Source: Bacteroidaceae bacterium
GTDB lineage: Bacteria > Bacteroidota > Bacteroidia > Bacteroidales > Bacteroidaceae
Assembly: GCA_017461345.1 (NCBI GenBank)
Contig: JAFTYP010000022.1
Span: 124,001 to 188,000 of the forward strand
Length of the DNA stretch: 64,000 bases
Direction of reading: 5' to 3'
The notes under the pieces: model-generated
The model's input: only the letters and a program-made list of their open reading frames with translations
Told to the model about the DNA's origin: nothing
Databases searched by the model: none
Part shown: in pieces, positions 27,907 through 41,113 of the stretch
Layout of the letters: every line of letters starts with the position of its first letter
Position numbering within the stretch: the stretch's first letter is position 1
Translations under genes and position numbers: made by a program

Positions 27907-29208
27907 ATGAAACGCATTCTCATCTCTCTACTTATATTTATAAACATTATAAGTATTGCGGCACAAGACCGAAATGCCATTGACAACAAAACACAACGCA
28001 TTCGCGAAGAGTTTCAAGACCGAAAGTTCGGAATCTTCCTTCATTGGGGAATCTACTCCATGTTGGCCGATGGAGAGTGGGTGATGCACAATCGAAGCCT
28101 TGACCGTAACGAGTATGCAAAACTTGCAGGAGGCTTTTATCCTTCACACTTTGATGCTCGCGAATGGACGAAACTCTTTAAAGAGGCTGGTGCCCAATAC
28201 GTCACCTTTACCTCCAGGCATCATGACGGCTTTTCGATGTGGGCAACAAAAGCGAGCCCATATAACGTCGTTGATGCCACGCCCTTCAAACGTGATGTCA
28301 TTGGTGAACTTGCGCAGGCATGCCAAGAACAAAAACTCAAACTCCATTTCTACTATAGCCATATGGACTGGCAGCGCACGGATTACCCGATGGGAAGATG
28401 CAGAAGTTGCCCTCACGACAGTGCTACCACAAATTGGGAAACCTATTATGCCTTCATGAACAAGCAACTCACAGAACTTCTGACCAATTATGGCCCGATT
28501 GGTGCCATTTGGTTCGATGGCATGTGGGACCATCCAGAGAAGGAATTCGACTGGCAACTCGATGAGCAGTACGCACTTATCAAACGCCTGCAACCTGCTT
28601 GTATGATAGGAAACAACCATCACGGCTCGCCCATTGGGGTTGAGGACTTCCAACTCTTCGAACAAGATCTGCCGGGGCAGAACACTGCCGGATTCTCCGG
28701 AGATCAAAAGATATCACAACTTCCATTGGAAACCTGCATGACGATGAACAACACGTGGGGTTACAGCATTACCGACAGAAACTACAAGAGCAGTGAAGAC
28801 CTCATTCGTCGTTTGGTTACTGCTGCTGGCTTGAATGCTAACTTTCTACTTAACATTGGCCCACGACCTGACGGAAAACTGCCAGACCAGTCTGTCGAAA
28901 TACTGAAGCACATAGGAACCTTCATGAAAGAAAACGGAGAAACCATCTATGGAACTCGAGGTGGCTGTGTTCCTCCGCAAGCATGGGGTGTTACAACACA
29001 AAAAGGAAAGAAACTCTATATACATATACTCAACAAGGTTGAGAATGGACAAATTTTTCTTCCCCTCACAGAACAGAGCATCACAAAAGTGGTGTCATAC
29101 GACAGCAAGGCGAAGATGAAGATTCAGCAGGAGAAGGGCGGATGCCGTATCTTCCTACCAGAACAGCCCGACTTGGTTGACTTTATTCTTTGTGCCACCC
29201 TTAAATAA
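27907..29208 (+). CDS. Alpha-L-fucosidase, GH29
   Basis: 433 residues with a signal peptide ending SIAAQ (cleavage near residue 20). GH29 motifs: KFGIFLHWGIYSM, YVTFTSRHHDGFSMW, and IGAIWFDGMWDHP, with Asp204 as the likely nucleophile. A C-terminal beta-domain (about 345-433) ends the protein. The enzyme removes alpha-L-fucose from glycans in the periplasm or outside the cell. It overlaps the next gene by one base (TAATG). The same genome segment also encodes GDP-fucose synthesis. Confidence 0.93.
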   Translation: MKRILISLLIFINIISIAAQDRNAIDNKTQRIREEFQDRKFGIFLHWGIYSMLADGEWVMHNRSLDRNEYAKLAGGFYPSHFDAREWTKLFKEAGAQYVTFTSRHHDGFSMWATKASPYNVVDATPFKRDVIGELAQACQEQKLKLHFYYSHMDWQRTDYPMGRCRSCPHDSATTNWETYYAFMNKQLTELLTNYGPIGAIWFDGMWDHPEKEFDWQLDEQYALIKRLQPACMIGNNHHGSPIGVEDFQLFEQDLPGQNTAGFSGDQKISQLPLETCMTMNNTWGYSITDRNYKSSEDLIRRLVTAAGLNANFLLNIGPRPDGKLPDQSVEILKHIGTFMKENGETIYGTRGGCVPPQAWGVTTQKGKKLYIHILNKVENGQIFLPLTEQSITKVVSYDSKAKMKIQQEKGGCRIFLPEQPDLVDFILCATLK

Positions 29209-30353
29209 TGAATAAGGTCCTGACCTATCTCTTTGTTCTTCTGCTTACTGCTTGCACAGCCAAGCAGGAGAAAAGTCGTTCCGTTTTATTCTCTACAGAA
29301 ACAGAAAAAACGGACACTCTGCTGTATTATGACCTGCACGAAATACAGAGTAGCGGCACTATTATTGCAGGCACACTGAGTGGGCCGGACACTTACTACG
29401 AATATCACGGCAAGAGAATGGGGGCACAATTCCAGATTGCAGAGGCATTTGCACAGAGCATCGGAGTTGTTCTCCAAATGGAAATTTCGCCCGACACCAC
29501 AACGTTATTGGAAAGGCTGAGAGCGGGCGAAATTGACTTCATTGCCCTCGAAATGCCAACATGGCAGACACGCGATGGCGAAAGCCTTTTGAGAGACGCC
29601 ATTGCCGAGTGGTGGGAGCCCAATCGCATTCGGCAGATAAAGAGTTCTGCCAATAATACAACCGTTACCGTAAAACGCCGGATGCGTCCCGCTATGCAAG
29701 ATATTTCGCACGGCATCATTTCGGCCTACGACGATTTGTTTCGCCGGCATAGTCTTACTGCCGGATGGGATTGGCGTCTGCTTGCTGCCATGTGCTACCA
29801 GGAGTCTGGTTTCGACCCTCAGGCTATCTCGTCTGTGGGGGCTGAAGGATTGATGCAGTTGATGCCTTCCACTGCCGAAGCAATGGGCGTTCCTGTGGAT
29901 AAACGCTTTGATCCCGAGCATAACATTGCTGCATCGACACGATATATCAGAATCGTCAGCCAGTCTTTTTCCGACATCAACAACGCAGAAGAGCGCATCA
30001 AGTTCACGCTTGCTGCCTACAACGGAGGTGTCGGGCACATTCAAGATGCCCAAATCCTGGCTCGCAAAGCAGGGAAAAACCACCAGCTTTGGCACGATGT
30101 CGCACCCTACATCCTGCATCTTTCCGAACCACAATACTACCGAGACCCAGACGTCCGCCATGGTTATATGCGTGGAAGCGAAACGGAAGCCTATGTCCGA
30201 CTCATCATCGAACGATGGAATCAATATCGTGGATATGCTCGCAATCATAGCGCAGGCAGTACGCCATCGCCTGCCAAAAAGAGTCTGCAGGATGGTGAGT
30301 ACCGGAGCATTGTCAAGCCTGCAGAAGAATGGGTGCCAGAGAACAGACAAAAC

Positions 30354-30356
<3 letters not shown>
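29208..30356 (+). CDS. MltF-like lytic transglycosylase lipoprotein
   Basis: 382 residues. Signal with lipobox LLTAC (Cys about residue 17). Residues about 45-130 resemble a shortened solute-binding domain (MGAQFQIAEAFAQSIGV, LRAGEIDFIALEMP) as in MltF; residues about 175-340 are the SLT domain with catalytic Glu in MCYQESGFDP, SSVGAEGLMQLMPSTA and FTLAAYNGGVGHI. It cleaves peptidoglycan with anhydro-muramic acid formation at the outer membrane. Full MltF is about 480-520 residues, so the N-terminal regulatory domain is about half size. The stop codon is also the first triplet of the array at 30354. Confidence 0.85.
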
Positions 30357-34102
<3,746 letters not shown>

Positions 34103-34109
34103 CATTACA

Positions 34110-34343
34110 ATGAAACAGGAAGAACTATCACTCGAAGAACAAGTTGAGCGTATTCGTAAGAAACGTGCAAAACAACTTGACAAAACAAAAATCAAAACAG
34201 CACTTAATGTCTTGTTCCTGCTTTTGGCAGCCATCGGACTTGCCATGTACTTTTTCTTCGATACAAATAATGTAACAGCACTCCTTGTTATTGCTCTCGG
34301 TATGTTATTCAAAGTGATAGAATTCATACTACGTCTCTTTTAA
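34110..34343 (+). CDS. Small membrane protein of unknown function
   Basis: 77 residues from ATG 34110. Residues 1-30 are charged and predicted helical (LSLEEQVERIRKKRAKQLDK), then two hydrophobic segments (about 31-48 and 54-72) separated by a short loop with FFDTNN. It begins 7 bp after the GH2 stop and ends 3 bp before the porin start. I do not recognise it. The cytoplasmic basic helix plus membrane hairpin would suit an accessory or membrane-anchor protein. Same codon use as its neighbours, so probably a real gene. Confidence 0.75.
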   Translation: MKQEELSLEEQVERIRKKRAKQLDKTKIKTALNVLFLLLAAIGLAMYFFFDTNNVTALLVIALGMLFKVIEFILRLF

Positions 34344-34346
34344 GCA

Positions 34347-36623
34347 ATGAACCGAACAGCATACATACAACTATTCTTGCTCCTCGCCTTATGGTGGGGA
34401 GGCAGTAGTCAATGGTCTTTTGTCCTGGCACAAGCACACCGCGTCAACCAAGATGGGAGTAATACCACTCTCTATGATGATGGCGACAGTTACATCCTAA
34501 CGCCAGAACATGGAACCTATGTTGATGGTGCAGGCAATCGGACAACCTGGGGACGAGACACTACAAGGTTCAAAAGCAAGAAGAATATCCCCATCGGACA
34601 ATATCAGTGGGTTCTGGAGCCTCGTCTCGGAACTATTATCGATGCCGAGAACAACGACACCGTAGTGCATGACTTCTACAAATGGAATGCCACAGATGGT
34701 TATACTGGCGAATATAACTACCTTGCCAACATCGGTTCTCCTCGTTTGAGTCGTCTCTATTTCAATCGTAACAACACCTCCGACGAATTTCTTTTCCTTC
34801 AGCCGTTCAGTTTCTTTCGTGGCTCACTGCAAGACTTTCGTTTTACTAACACGAAGAGTCCCATTACGAACCTTGCCTATCACTCATGCGGCAACAGGCA
34901 AACGGGCGAAGATCGCGTCAGAGGTTATTTTGCCACAAACATCAATAAGCGGGCAGGACTGGGCTTCAAGATTGACTACAGTTATGGCATTGGCTACTAC
35001 TATGCCCAGCCAAACAGCATGTTTGGAAGTACCTTCTACGGCTATTACCGAGGCGACCGTTACAACCTTCATGCATACATAGGTATCAATCACATGAAGA
35101 TGGGTGAAAACGGTGGTATCGAAGACGACCGATACATCGAAGACCCTTTGGCCTTCGGACAGGAATATACTCCGGGAAACATTCCTACGATGCTCAGCCA
35201 AACATGGAACCGCAACCATGAACAACACGCATATCTCACTCATCGATATAATGTTGGTTTCTCCAGGACAATAGAAGTGCCGGATTCGTTGAAACCCATT
35301 CCACCATCGGCATCGGCACTCATCTCCAATCTTCCGGACAGTATTCAAACAATACTCCGACAAGATTCCGTGATGCGTAAACTTACCGTCGATTCGCTCC
35401 TGCAAGTTTGGAATGACACGCTTACGGTTCCCACTGAGTTTGTTCCTGTAACAAGTTTCATCCACACATTCGAGATGAGTAATCTCAAACACGAGTATCT
35501 GTCACACAATACAACCCAAAACTACTACACCCACAATTACTACGGAGATGCTAACGAAATGTCGGATTTGACACGAGCACTTTCCGTTCGTAACACCTTC
35601 GGCGTGGCTTTGCGCGAAGGATTTAACAAATGGGCAAAAATGGGTATTACACTGTTTGGCACACATAAGTTGCGTTCTTACAAACTGATGGATGGGCTCA
35701 ACGGTATGATGCCATACACGGAACACGACATCTCGGTGGGCGGAGAACTGTCTCGCACGCAAGGCTCCCGTTTCAATTATAATGCTTCGGGAGAAGTTTG
35801 GCTTATCGGAGAGCATGTTGGTGACATGAACATTGACGGGAAAACCGACCTGAACATTCGCCTTGGCAAACGCGACACTCTCGTTGCTAACCTGCATGCC
35901 GGTTTCATGCATCGCAAACCTACATTCTTCTTCAGGCATTTCCATTCACAGAGTACCTGGTGGGACAATTACGACCTCAGTCGTGAAGTTCGCTTCAAAG
36001 TCGATGGCACGTTACGTCTTAAGAAGTTAGGTACAAAACTGCAAGTAGGGTTTGAAAATGTGTCTAACTACACTTACTTCGGCATGCAAAACACTCTGCT
36101 CAAAGGGAAAGATACAAAAAGTGTCATCCCCACGGATTTCAGTCATGCAGTAGGTGTGATGCAAGCAGACAATGTGCAAGTCTTCGGAGCAAGTCTTTCG
36201 CAGGAACTCAAGTGGAAGATTGTGCATTGGGATAATAGAATCAGTTATCAAACAAGCAGTAACCAAGATGCTCTTCCGCTTCCAACTGTCGATGTTTATA
36301 CAAATCTGTATCTGTTGTTCCGTATAGCAAAAGTGATGCGTGTGCAATTAGGAGCCGACATGCGTTTCTTTACTTCATACTATGCTCCCGACTACAGTCC
36401 TGCCATTCAACAGTTTGCTGTCCAGGACACCAACCACGAACGCATAGAGATCGGCAACTACCCCATCATCGGTGCTTATGCCAACCTACATCTTAAACGC
36501 TGTCGCATATATGTATCAGCACGACACGTCAATGCAGGCTCCGGTCATTCGTTCCTCGTACCACACTATCCTATCAACCCAATGACCATACATTTTGGTC
36601 TTAGTTGGAACTTTTTTAATTAA
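34347..36623 (+). CDS. Putative porin (Porin_10 family)
   Basis: 758 residues with a signal peptide ending FVLAQ (about residue 29). The family start GSPRLSRLYFNRNN and LFLQPFSFF, a large beta-barrel with repeated alternating strands, and the C-terminal strand ending in GLSWNFFN point to Bacteroidota putative porins of the Porin_10 type. It would let solutes diffuse across the outer membrane, or take up glycan fragments released by the upstream enzymes. It starts 3 bp after the 77-residue protein gene, and 1 bp separates it from the oxidoreductase. Confidence 0.85.
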   Translation: MNRTAYIQLFLLLALWWGGSSQWSFVLAQAHRVNQDGSNTTLYDDGDSYILTPEHGTYVDGAGNRTTWGRDTTRFKSKKNIPIGQYQWVLEPRLGTIIDAENNDTVVHDFYKWNATDGYTGEYNYLANIGSPRLSRLYFNRNNTSDEFLFLQPFSFFRGSLQDFRFTNTKSPITNLAYHSCGNRQTGEDRVRGYFATNINKRAGLGFKIDYSYGIGYYYAQPNSMFGSTFYGYYRGDRYNLHAYIGINHMKMGENGGIEDDRYIEDPLAFGQEYTPGNIPTMLSQTWNRNHEQHAYLTHRYNVGFSRTIEVPDSLKPIPPSASALISNLPDSIQTILRQDSVMRKLTVDSLLQVWNDTLTVPTEFVPVTSFIHTFEMSNLKHEYLSHNTTQNYYTHNYYGDANEMSDLTRALSVRNTFGVALREGFNKWAKMGITLFGTHKLRSYKLMDGLNGMMPYTEHDISVGGELSRTQGSRFNYNASGEVWLIGEHVGDMNIDGKTDLNIRLGKRDTLVANLHAGFMHRKPTFFFRHFHSQSTWWDNYDLSREVRFKVDGTLRLKKLGTKLQVGFENVSNYTYFGMQNTLLKGKDTKSVIPTDFSHAVGVMQADNVQVFGASLSQELKWKIVHWDNRISYQTSSNQDALPLPTVDVYTNLYLLFRIAKVMRVQLGADMRFFTSYYAPDYSPAIQQFAVQDTNHERIEIGNYPIIGAYANLHLKRCRIYVSARHVNAGSGHSFLVPHYPINPMTIHFGLSWNFFN

Positions 36624-36624
36624 A

Positions 36625-37620
36625 ATGTCTCAACCTATATATAAAGAAATACGCTGGGGATTCATCGGATGCGGTGAAGTCACAGAAAAGAAGAGTGGTC
36701 CGGCATTTAACCAAGTGCCTGGTTCACGCATACAAGCCGTAATGAGCCGTAGCAAAGAAAAGGCAAGTTCATATGCAGAACGGCACAACATTCCACGTTG
36801 GTACACAGATGCACAACAACTCATTAACGACCCCGATGTGAATGCTGTCTACATTGCTACGCCTCCTTCTTCGCATGCCACATACGCTATTATGGCAATG
36901 AAAGCAGGGAAACCTGTATATGTAGAGAAACCTTTGGCAAGCAGTTACATCGACTGTCAACGCATCAATCGTATCAGCGAGCAGACACATGTTCCATGCT
37001 TCGTGGCATATTATCGTCGCAACCTGCCATACTTCATGAAGGTCAAAGAATTGGTTGAGAGCGGAGTCATTGGCAAAGTAACTTCCGTACAAATACGCTT
37101 TGCCTGTCCGCCACGCTTGCTCGACTATAACAGCACCGCACTGCCTTGGCGAGTGCAACGCGACATTGCAGGTGGAGGCTATTTCTACGACCTTGCTCCA
37201 CACCAGATTGACTTGTTGCAAGAAATCTTTGGACCGATTGTACGGGCAAAAGGTTTTAGCAGCAATCGTGGCAAACTCTACGAGACTGAAGATACTGTGA
37301 GTGCAGCCTTCCAGTTTGCCGACGGGCTACCCGGAAGTGGCTCATGGTGTTTTGTCAGCCACGAGAGTGCTCGCACCGACCGCATCGAACTTATCGGAGA
37401 ACACGGACAACTCTGTTTCTCTGTCTTTACGTATGAACCCATCATGCTGCGTACGGAGCAGGGACAACAAGAGTTGCATATAGAAAACCCGGAACATGTA
37501 CAACTGCCACTCATCCGCAGCGTTGTAGAACACCTGCAACATAATGGCATCTGTACTGCCGACAGCATAAGTGCCACCAGCGTAAATTGGGTAATGGACC
37601 GTATCCTCGGAAAGATTTAA
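36625..37620 (+). CDS. Gfo/Idh/MocA-family oxidoreductase
   Basis: 331 residues from ATG 36625 (MSQPIYKEIRWG); the frame stays open further upstream inside the porin gene, so that start is unlikely. Rossmann motif WGFIGCGEVTEKKSG, EKP in YVEKPLASSYIDCQ and a substrate site with GGGYFYDLAPHQIDLL, including the catalytic-type His. Substrate unknown; families of this kind oxidise sugars or inositols with NAD(P). Lacks a signal peptide, unlike the related gene at 50850. It is the last gene of the GH2 operon. Confidence 0.9.
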   Translation: MSQPIYKEIRWGFIGCGEVTEKKSGPAFNQVPGSRIQAVMSRSKEKASSYAERHNIPRWYTDAQQLINDPDVNAVYIATPPSSHATYAIMAMKAGKPVYVEKPLASSYIDCQRINRISEQTHVPCFVAYYRRNLPYFMKVKELVESGVIGKVTSVQIRFACPPRLLDYNSTALPWRVQRDIAGGGYFYDLAPHQIDLLQEIFGPIVRAKGFSSNRGKLYETEDTVSAAFQFADGLPGSGSWCFVSHESARTDRIELIGEHGQLCFSVFTYEPIMLRTEQGQQELHIENPEHVQLPLIRSVVEHLQHNGICTADSISATSVNWVMDRILGKI

Positions 37621-37676
37621 TTCGAGGAATTATTTTTCAACCCGCTGCACAAAAGGGAGAGTTTCTCAACCACACG

Positions 37677-37698
37677 AGTCCGTTTCGTTAAATGGACT
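37677..37698. terminator. Hairpin between convergent genes
   Basis: AGTCCGTTT pairs with AAATGGACT (one G-U) around CGTT. No T run, so terminator function is uncertain; it lies between convergent transcripts. Confidence 0.4.
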
Positions 37699-37712
37699 GC
37701 AGGGTAATTGAA

Positions 37713-38753
37713 TTACCGTTTGTTTCCAACCTTCATCAGCATAATGCCGATGACTATCCAAACGATTTCGCGTACACGACAGATAATGCTCACGAAGAGT
37801 CCTTGAGCCGCTGTCAAGCCAAGGGCTGCTGTGGAAAGCGCAAAGCCACCTTCTTGTACGCCTAACTGCATCGGCAGGAATCCAATCAGGTTTGCAAAAA
37901 GTGTTGTGAGAGACACAATGAGAATGGAGTGCATATATGTAAGCATAATGCCATCGATGCCTCCGCCTCCGTCAATGCCGAAAAGTAACAGCATGAACAA
38001 CACTTCTGCACTTTGGACGACTCGTGCCAGGTATTCAAGCAGCAATGCTACATAGAAGTTACGGCGACTCTGCTGATGCAGGGCTGCTATCTGCTCGTCG
38101 ACCTTATGCAACGACTCGGCATGGGCGGCAAGGAAACGTTGGCTCCAACCTTTAAGTCCGGGCAGATGTCCTATCCAACGAATGGCTCTTACGACAAGAC
38201 CATATCGGTATCCCCTTGAAAAGAGGTAGAATGCTATCAGACAGAATACGACAATCACACCGAGCACGATGCAGACCGTTGTGTTAAGACTGCATGCCTC
38301 GTCGCCTGCCAAAGCAAGTATCAGGTAGAAGAACACGGTGGAAAACCAAAACCAGAAGTGCGAGAACATGTGCATCATGGCATATAGTATGACAGAAGAC
38401 GTTGCATGCTGCTTGGAGATGTCCTTGCTTAACTCCAAGATGCGGTATGGTTCTCCGCCCAACCCCCCGACAGGAGTGGCATAGTTCAAGGCGTAGCCTG
38501 TGATCGTCAACTTGAATATACGCCAGAAACCTACATGTTCGTCGGGATCTGTATTGCCCTTGATAATCGTCATCCAGGCTAAAGCATTAATGCCATAGAT
38601 GACGACCCAGATGCCGATAATGGGTATCAGCCAATAGCCGGCACGGCAGATGTGGTCCCACAACTCTACGAAACTGACGTCGAAGGTGAATAGCATCACC
38701 ACGACGACGGCAAGACCAAGGATGAAAAATATGTTATTCAGATTCCACTTCAT
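37713..38753 (-). CDS. Flippase-like / LPG_synthase_TM (UPF0104) membrane protein
   Basis: 346 residues, about eight transmembrane helices. Family hallmarks: LTITGYALNYATPVGGLGGEPYRILEL, MMHMFSHFWFW, and FLPMQLGVQEGGFALSTAALG near the end. The family (AglD/YbhN, MprF transmembrane domain) moves or handles lipid-linked molecules. It starts 4 bp inside the stop of the CDP-alcohol transferase gene (ATGA type overlap), so the two are coupled and likely work on the same lipid. Confidence 0.9.
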   Translation of the reverse strand: MKWNLNNIFFILGLAVVVVMLFTFDVSFVELWDHICRAGYWLIPIIGIWVVIYGINALAWMTIIKGNTDPDEHVGFWRIFKLTITGYALNYATPVGGLGGEPYRILELSKDISKQHATSSVILYAMMHMFSHFWFWFSTVFFYLILALAGDEACSLNTTVCIVLGVIVVFCLIAFYLFSRGYRYGLVVRAIRWIGHLPGLKGWSQRFLAAHAESLHKVDEQIAALHQQSRRNFYVALLLEYLARVVQSAEVLFMLLLFGIDGGGGIDGIMLTYMHSILIVSLTTLFANLIGFLPMQLGVQEGGFALSTAALGLTAAQGLFVSIICRVREIVWIVIGIMLMKVGNKR

Positions 38754-39754
38754 ACACTGGCCTTTACTTTATCTGCCACCCTTCGGCAGAAAGCCTCATG
38801 GCGACGGTTGATGTAGTATGCCAGAAGCCCCATGAAAACAATCTCGAAAATAGTGTTTGCAATAGGCACATCGAAGAGACAGAACAGGAAGAACATGCCC
38901 GAACGGAAGTTGAACGTAAGCATCGCATTCAAGGGCATGATGGCTTTCGACTCGCGATGGAGTTCTGCGCGTATCTCTTCGGGCATATTGCCGGCATTGC
39001 CATACTTCTCGCGCAAAGTATTCAAGAGGTTCTGGAACTCCGGTGTCACCTTCTCCTGCTTACGCGTATAGTTTATGTATGTCTTGAGGAAAGACTTCCA
39101 GAGGAGGTTGCCCTTGCTGGGTGTCTCGTCATATACCTTCTGTTGTTGCACAGAAGAATCGAGTTCGCATCCGTTTTCTCCTTTCAAAAGGAACAGATGA
39201 ATCTGGATATAATAGTCGGCCAAACGCTGTTGGCCACCCATGCCGACGAATCCGGAATAAAGCGTCAGAACAACGGCTATTGCAGTGGCAATGAGTGTAT
39301 TCTCTTCTGTGTCGGGAATACCAAGCCATCCGAACTCCAAAGAATGGTGGTTATAGAAACGCACCATCAGGAGGACATAAATGGGGATGAACCAGACAAA
39401 ACCGGCCACACCGTCGAGTATTCTGCCCAAACGGCTTTTCTTTCCTGTCATTCGGGCAAGTTGTCCGTCGGTACAGTCGAAGATGTCAGCCTGGCAGAGC
39501 AACAAGATGCCGATGATGTTGAGGAGGAGTCCGTGCCATCCTTCATAGTAAAAACTGCCGTGCATGAAGAACACACTGGCTGCCGCACCGATGAACATCG
39601 AAATAATAGTCACGGTGTTCGGATGGATGTCGAACTTTGCAAAAAATAAAGCCCACAGATAACTGAGTGGGCGTACTACACGATAATCAAGCCAGTCTTC
39701 TGTCTCAGAAGATTTCAATGTTGCCTGAACTTTCTTCTTTAAGTCTTTAATCAT
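38750..39754 (-). CDS. CDP-alcohol phosphatidyltransferase family protein, last Asp of motif missing
   Basis: 334 residues from the ATG at 39754 (MIKDLKKKVQ); a GTG at 39781 is possible. The motif D-x2-DG-x2-AR-x8-G-x3-D-x3-D is seen as DCTDGQLAR, eight residues, GRILDGVAG; the fourth Asp is replaced by Gly (codon checked: GGT). In characterised members that Asp is thought to act as base. Several helices and an inserted hydrophilic domain of about 110 residues (about 175-285) distinguish it from simple phosphatidyltransferases. It would join a CDP-activated alcohol to a lipid. Divergent to an aminotransferase and a nucleotidyltransferase that could make the activated head group. Confidence 0.8.
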   Translation of the reverse strand: MIKDLKKKVQATLKSSETEDWLDYRVVRPLSYLWALFFAKFDIHPNTVTIISMFIGAAASVFFMHGSFYYEGWHGLLLNIIGILLLCQADIFDCTDGQLARMTGKKSRLGRILDGVAGFVWFIPIYVLLMVRFYNHHSLEFGWLGIPDTEENTLIATAIAVVLTLYSGFVGMGGQQRLADYYIQIHLFLLKGENGCELDSSVQQQKVYDETPSKGNLLWKSFLKTYINYTRKQEKVTPEFQNLLNTLREKYGNAGNMPEEIRAELHRESKAIMPLNAMLTFNFRSGMFFLFCLFDVPIANTIFEIVFMGLLAYYINRRHEAFCRRVADKVKASV

Positions 39755-39804
39755 TTTCCTTTTCTTTGACTTTGAAATCACCTCAACAAGGAGAGTCCCG
39801 AAAC

Positions 39805-39892
39805 CTTACACGTTAAGTCGTCAAACTATACACGTTAAGTTGACGATTTTAACACGTTAAGTTTGCCGTTTTAACTGGCATAGTTTTCGGAG
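39805..39892. repeat. 4 x 22-nt modular array (copy 5)
   Basis: Cores CTTACACGTTAAGT, TATACACGTTAAGT, TTAACACGTTAAGT with linkers CGTCAAAC, TGACGATT, TTGCCGTT, then TTAACTGGCATAGT. This copy lies between the 5' ends of two divergent gene pairs, so it is probably inside the leader of the CDP-alcohol transferase transcript. Confidence 0.9.
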
Positions 39893-40024
39893 CCGACTTG
39901 TGTCGAGAAAAAGCCTCGCACACAGCCCGAACAATCCTCCCTCGAAGGGGTCCTTCATTCAGGCTGCAAAAGTACAACATCTTTTGCAATTATGCCACAT
40001 CTCCTCCCTTTTTTTTCCTTTTAC

Positions 40025-40055
40025 TTTGCGGTTTGGGATAAATGTCGTAACTTTG
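40025..40055 (+). promoter_or_regulatory. Promoter of the aminotransferase/nucleotidyltransferase pair
   Basis: TTTG (40025-40028), 19 nt, TAACTTTG (40048-40055). Leader is about 20 nt. A reverse-strand TACTTTTG at 39967-39974 may serve the divergent pair. Confidence 0.75.
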
Positions 40056-40081
40056 CACATAAATAAAAACTAAAGAAGATA

Positions 40082-41110
40082 ATGAACTATCTTGACAGAA
40101 ACGAATTCAACTTTGAACCTTCCGAGAAAGTCATCGAAGCCATAAAGAACTTCGACCCCCGCACCCTCTGCTTCTACACCCGCATCTATGATGAGGGAAA
40201 GAAGAGCGTTGTCAGTGTCCGACTGAGTGAAATCTACGGCGTCCCCGAAGAGCAAGTACTGTTGGGCTACGGTGGTGAGGAGATGCTCAAGAACGCCATC
40301 CACTATTTCCTTATGGAGGGCAACAACAAGACCATCCTTATTCCCGAGTTCTCGTGGTGGTACTATAACCGTGTTGCCGGCGAGTGTGGCGGCTCGTTCG
40401 AAATGTATCCTCTCTACGAGACAGGCGACACCTTCGCCTACAATGTTGACGAAGTCATCGAATACACCAATCGCATTCACCCCCGAATGTTGCTTCTCGC
40501 TTCGCCCAACAACCCTACTGGCAACAGCCTTACGAGCGAAGAAATCGGCCGAATCATGGAGAATATCCCCGCCGACACAATGGTTCTCGTGGACGAAGCA
40601 TATGCATCCTTCATCACAACGGATGTGGACTACATCGCTCCACTCGTGAACAAATACAAAAACCTCATCATTTCTCGCACACTCTCCAAGTTCTACGGAC
40701 TGCCCGGTCTGCGTGTAGGTTTTGCCTTCATCGGTGCCGGCCACGACCAGTTCCTCAGTTATTGCAACAAGTATCTTGGTTACAATCGCTTTTCCGAGGC
40801 TGTTGCTCTTGCTGCTCTTGAGAGCGACGAACACTATCGCCACGTGGCAGACGAAATGGATTGGGGGCGCAAACTCTTCAAGTCAGAACTGGGCGACAAA
40901 CCCGGCTTCAAGGTTTACAAGAGCGTTGCCAACTTCATTCTCATCAAATATCCGACTTCCATCAAGGAAAAGCTGCAGCAAGCCCTTGCCTCGCAGAATT
41001 ACAAGATTAAGTTCATGACCGACAAAGGTCTGGAAGACTGCCTGCGCATCACCCTCGGACGTCGTGAGCAGATACAAACCGTGGTTGACACCATCAAGAA
41101 CTGCCTCTAA
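40082..41110 (+). CDS. Class I/II PLP-dependent aminotransferase (HisC-like)
   Basis: 342 residues of the HisC/CobD group. Motifs: LLASPNNPTGNSLTSEE, VDEAYASF, SRTLSKFYGLPGLRVGF with the PLP-binding Lys in LSK, and the C-terminal RITLGRREQ. No signal peptide. Members act as histidinol-phosphate aminotransferases or threonine-phosphate decarboxylases; the location away from his genes and next to a CTP-transferase suggests a phospho-amino compound as substrate rather than histidine synthesis. It ends 3 bp before the nucleotidyltransferase start. Confidence 0.85.
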   Translation: MNYLDRNEFNFEPSEKVIEAIKNFDPRTLCFYTRIYDEGKKSVVSVRLSEIYGVPEEQVLLGYGGEEMLKNAIHYFLMEGNNKTILIPEFSWWYYNRVAGECGGSFEMYPLYETGDTFAYNVDEVIEYTNRIHPRMLLLASPNNPTGNSLTSEEIGRIMENIPADTMVLVDEAYASFITTDVDYIAPLVNKYKNLIISRTLSKFYGLPGLRVGFAFIGAGHDQFLSYCNKYLGYNRFSEAVALAALESDEHYRHVADEMDWGRKLFKSELGDKPGFKVYKSVANFILIKYPTSIKEKLQQALASQNYKIKFMTDKGLEDCLRITLGRREQIQTVVDTIKNCL

Positions 41111-41113
41111 GAG

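Noticed and set aside
36595..36624. Upstream start for the oxidoreductase inside the porin gene
   Set aside because: It would add ten residues that do not fit the Rossmann-fold start; the ATG at 36625 follows the porin stop directly.
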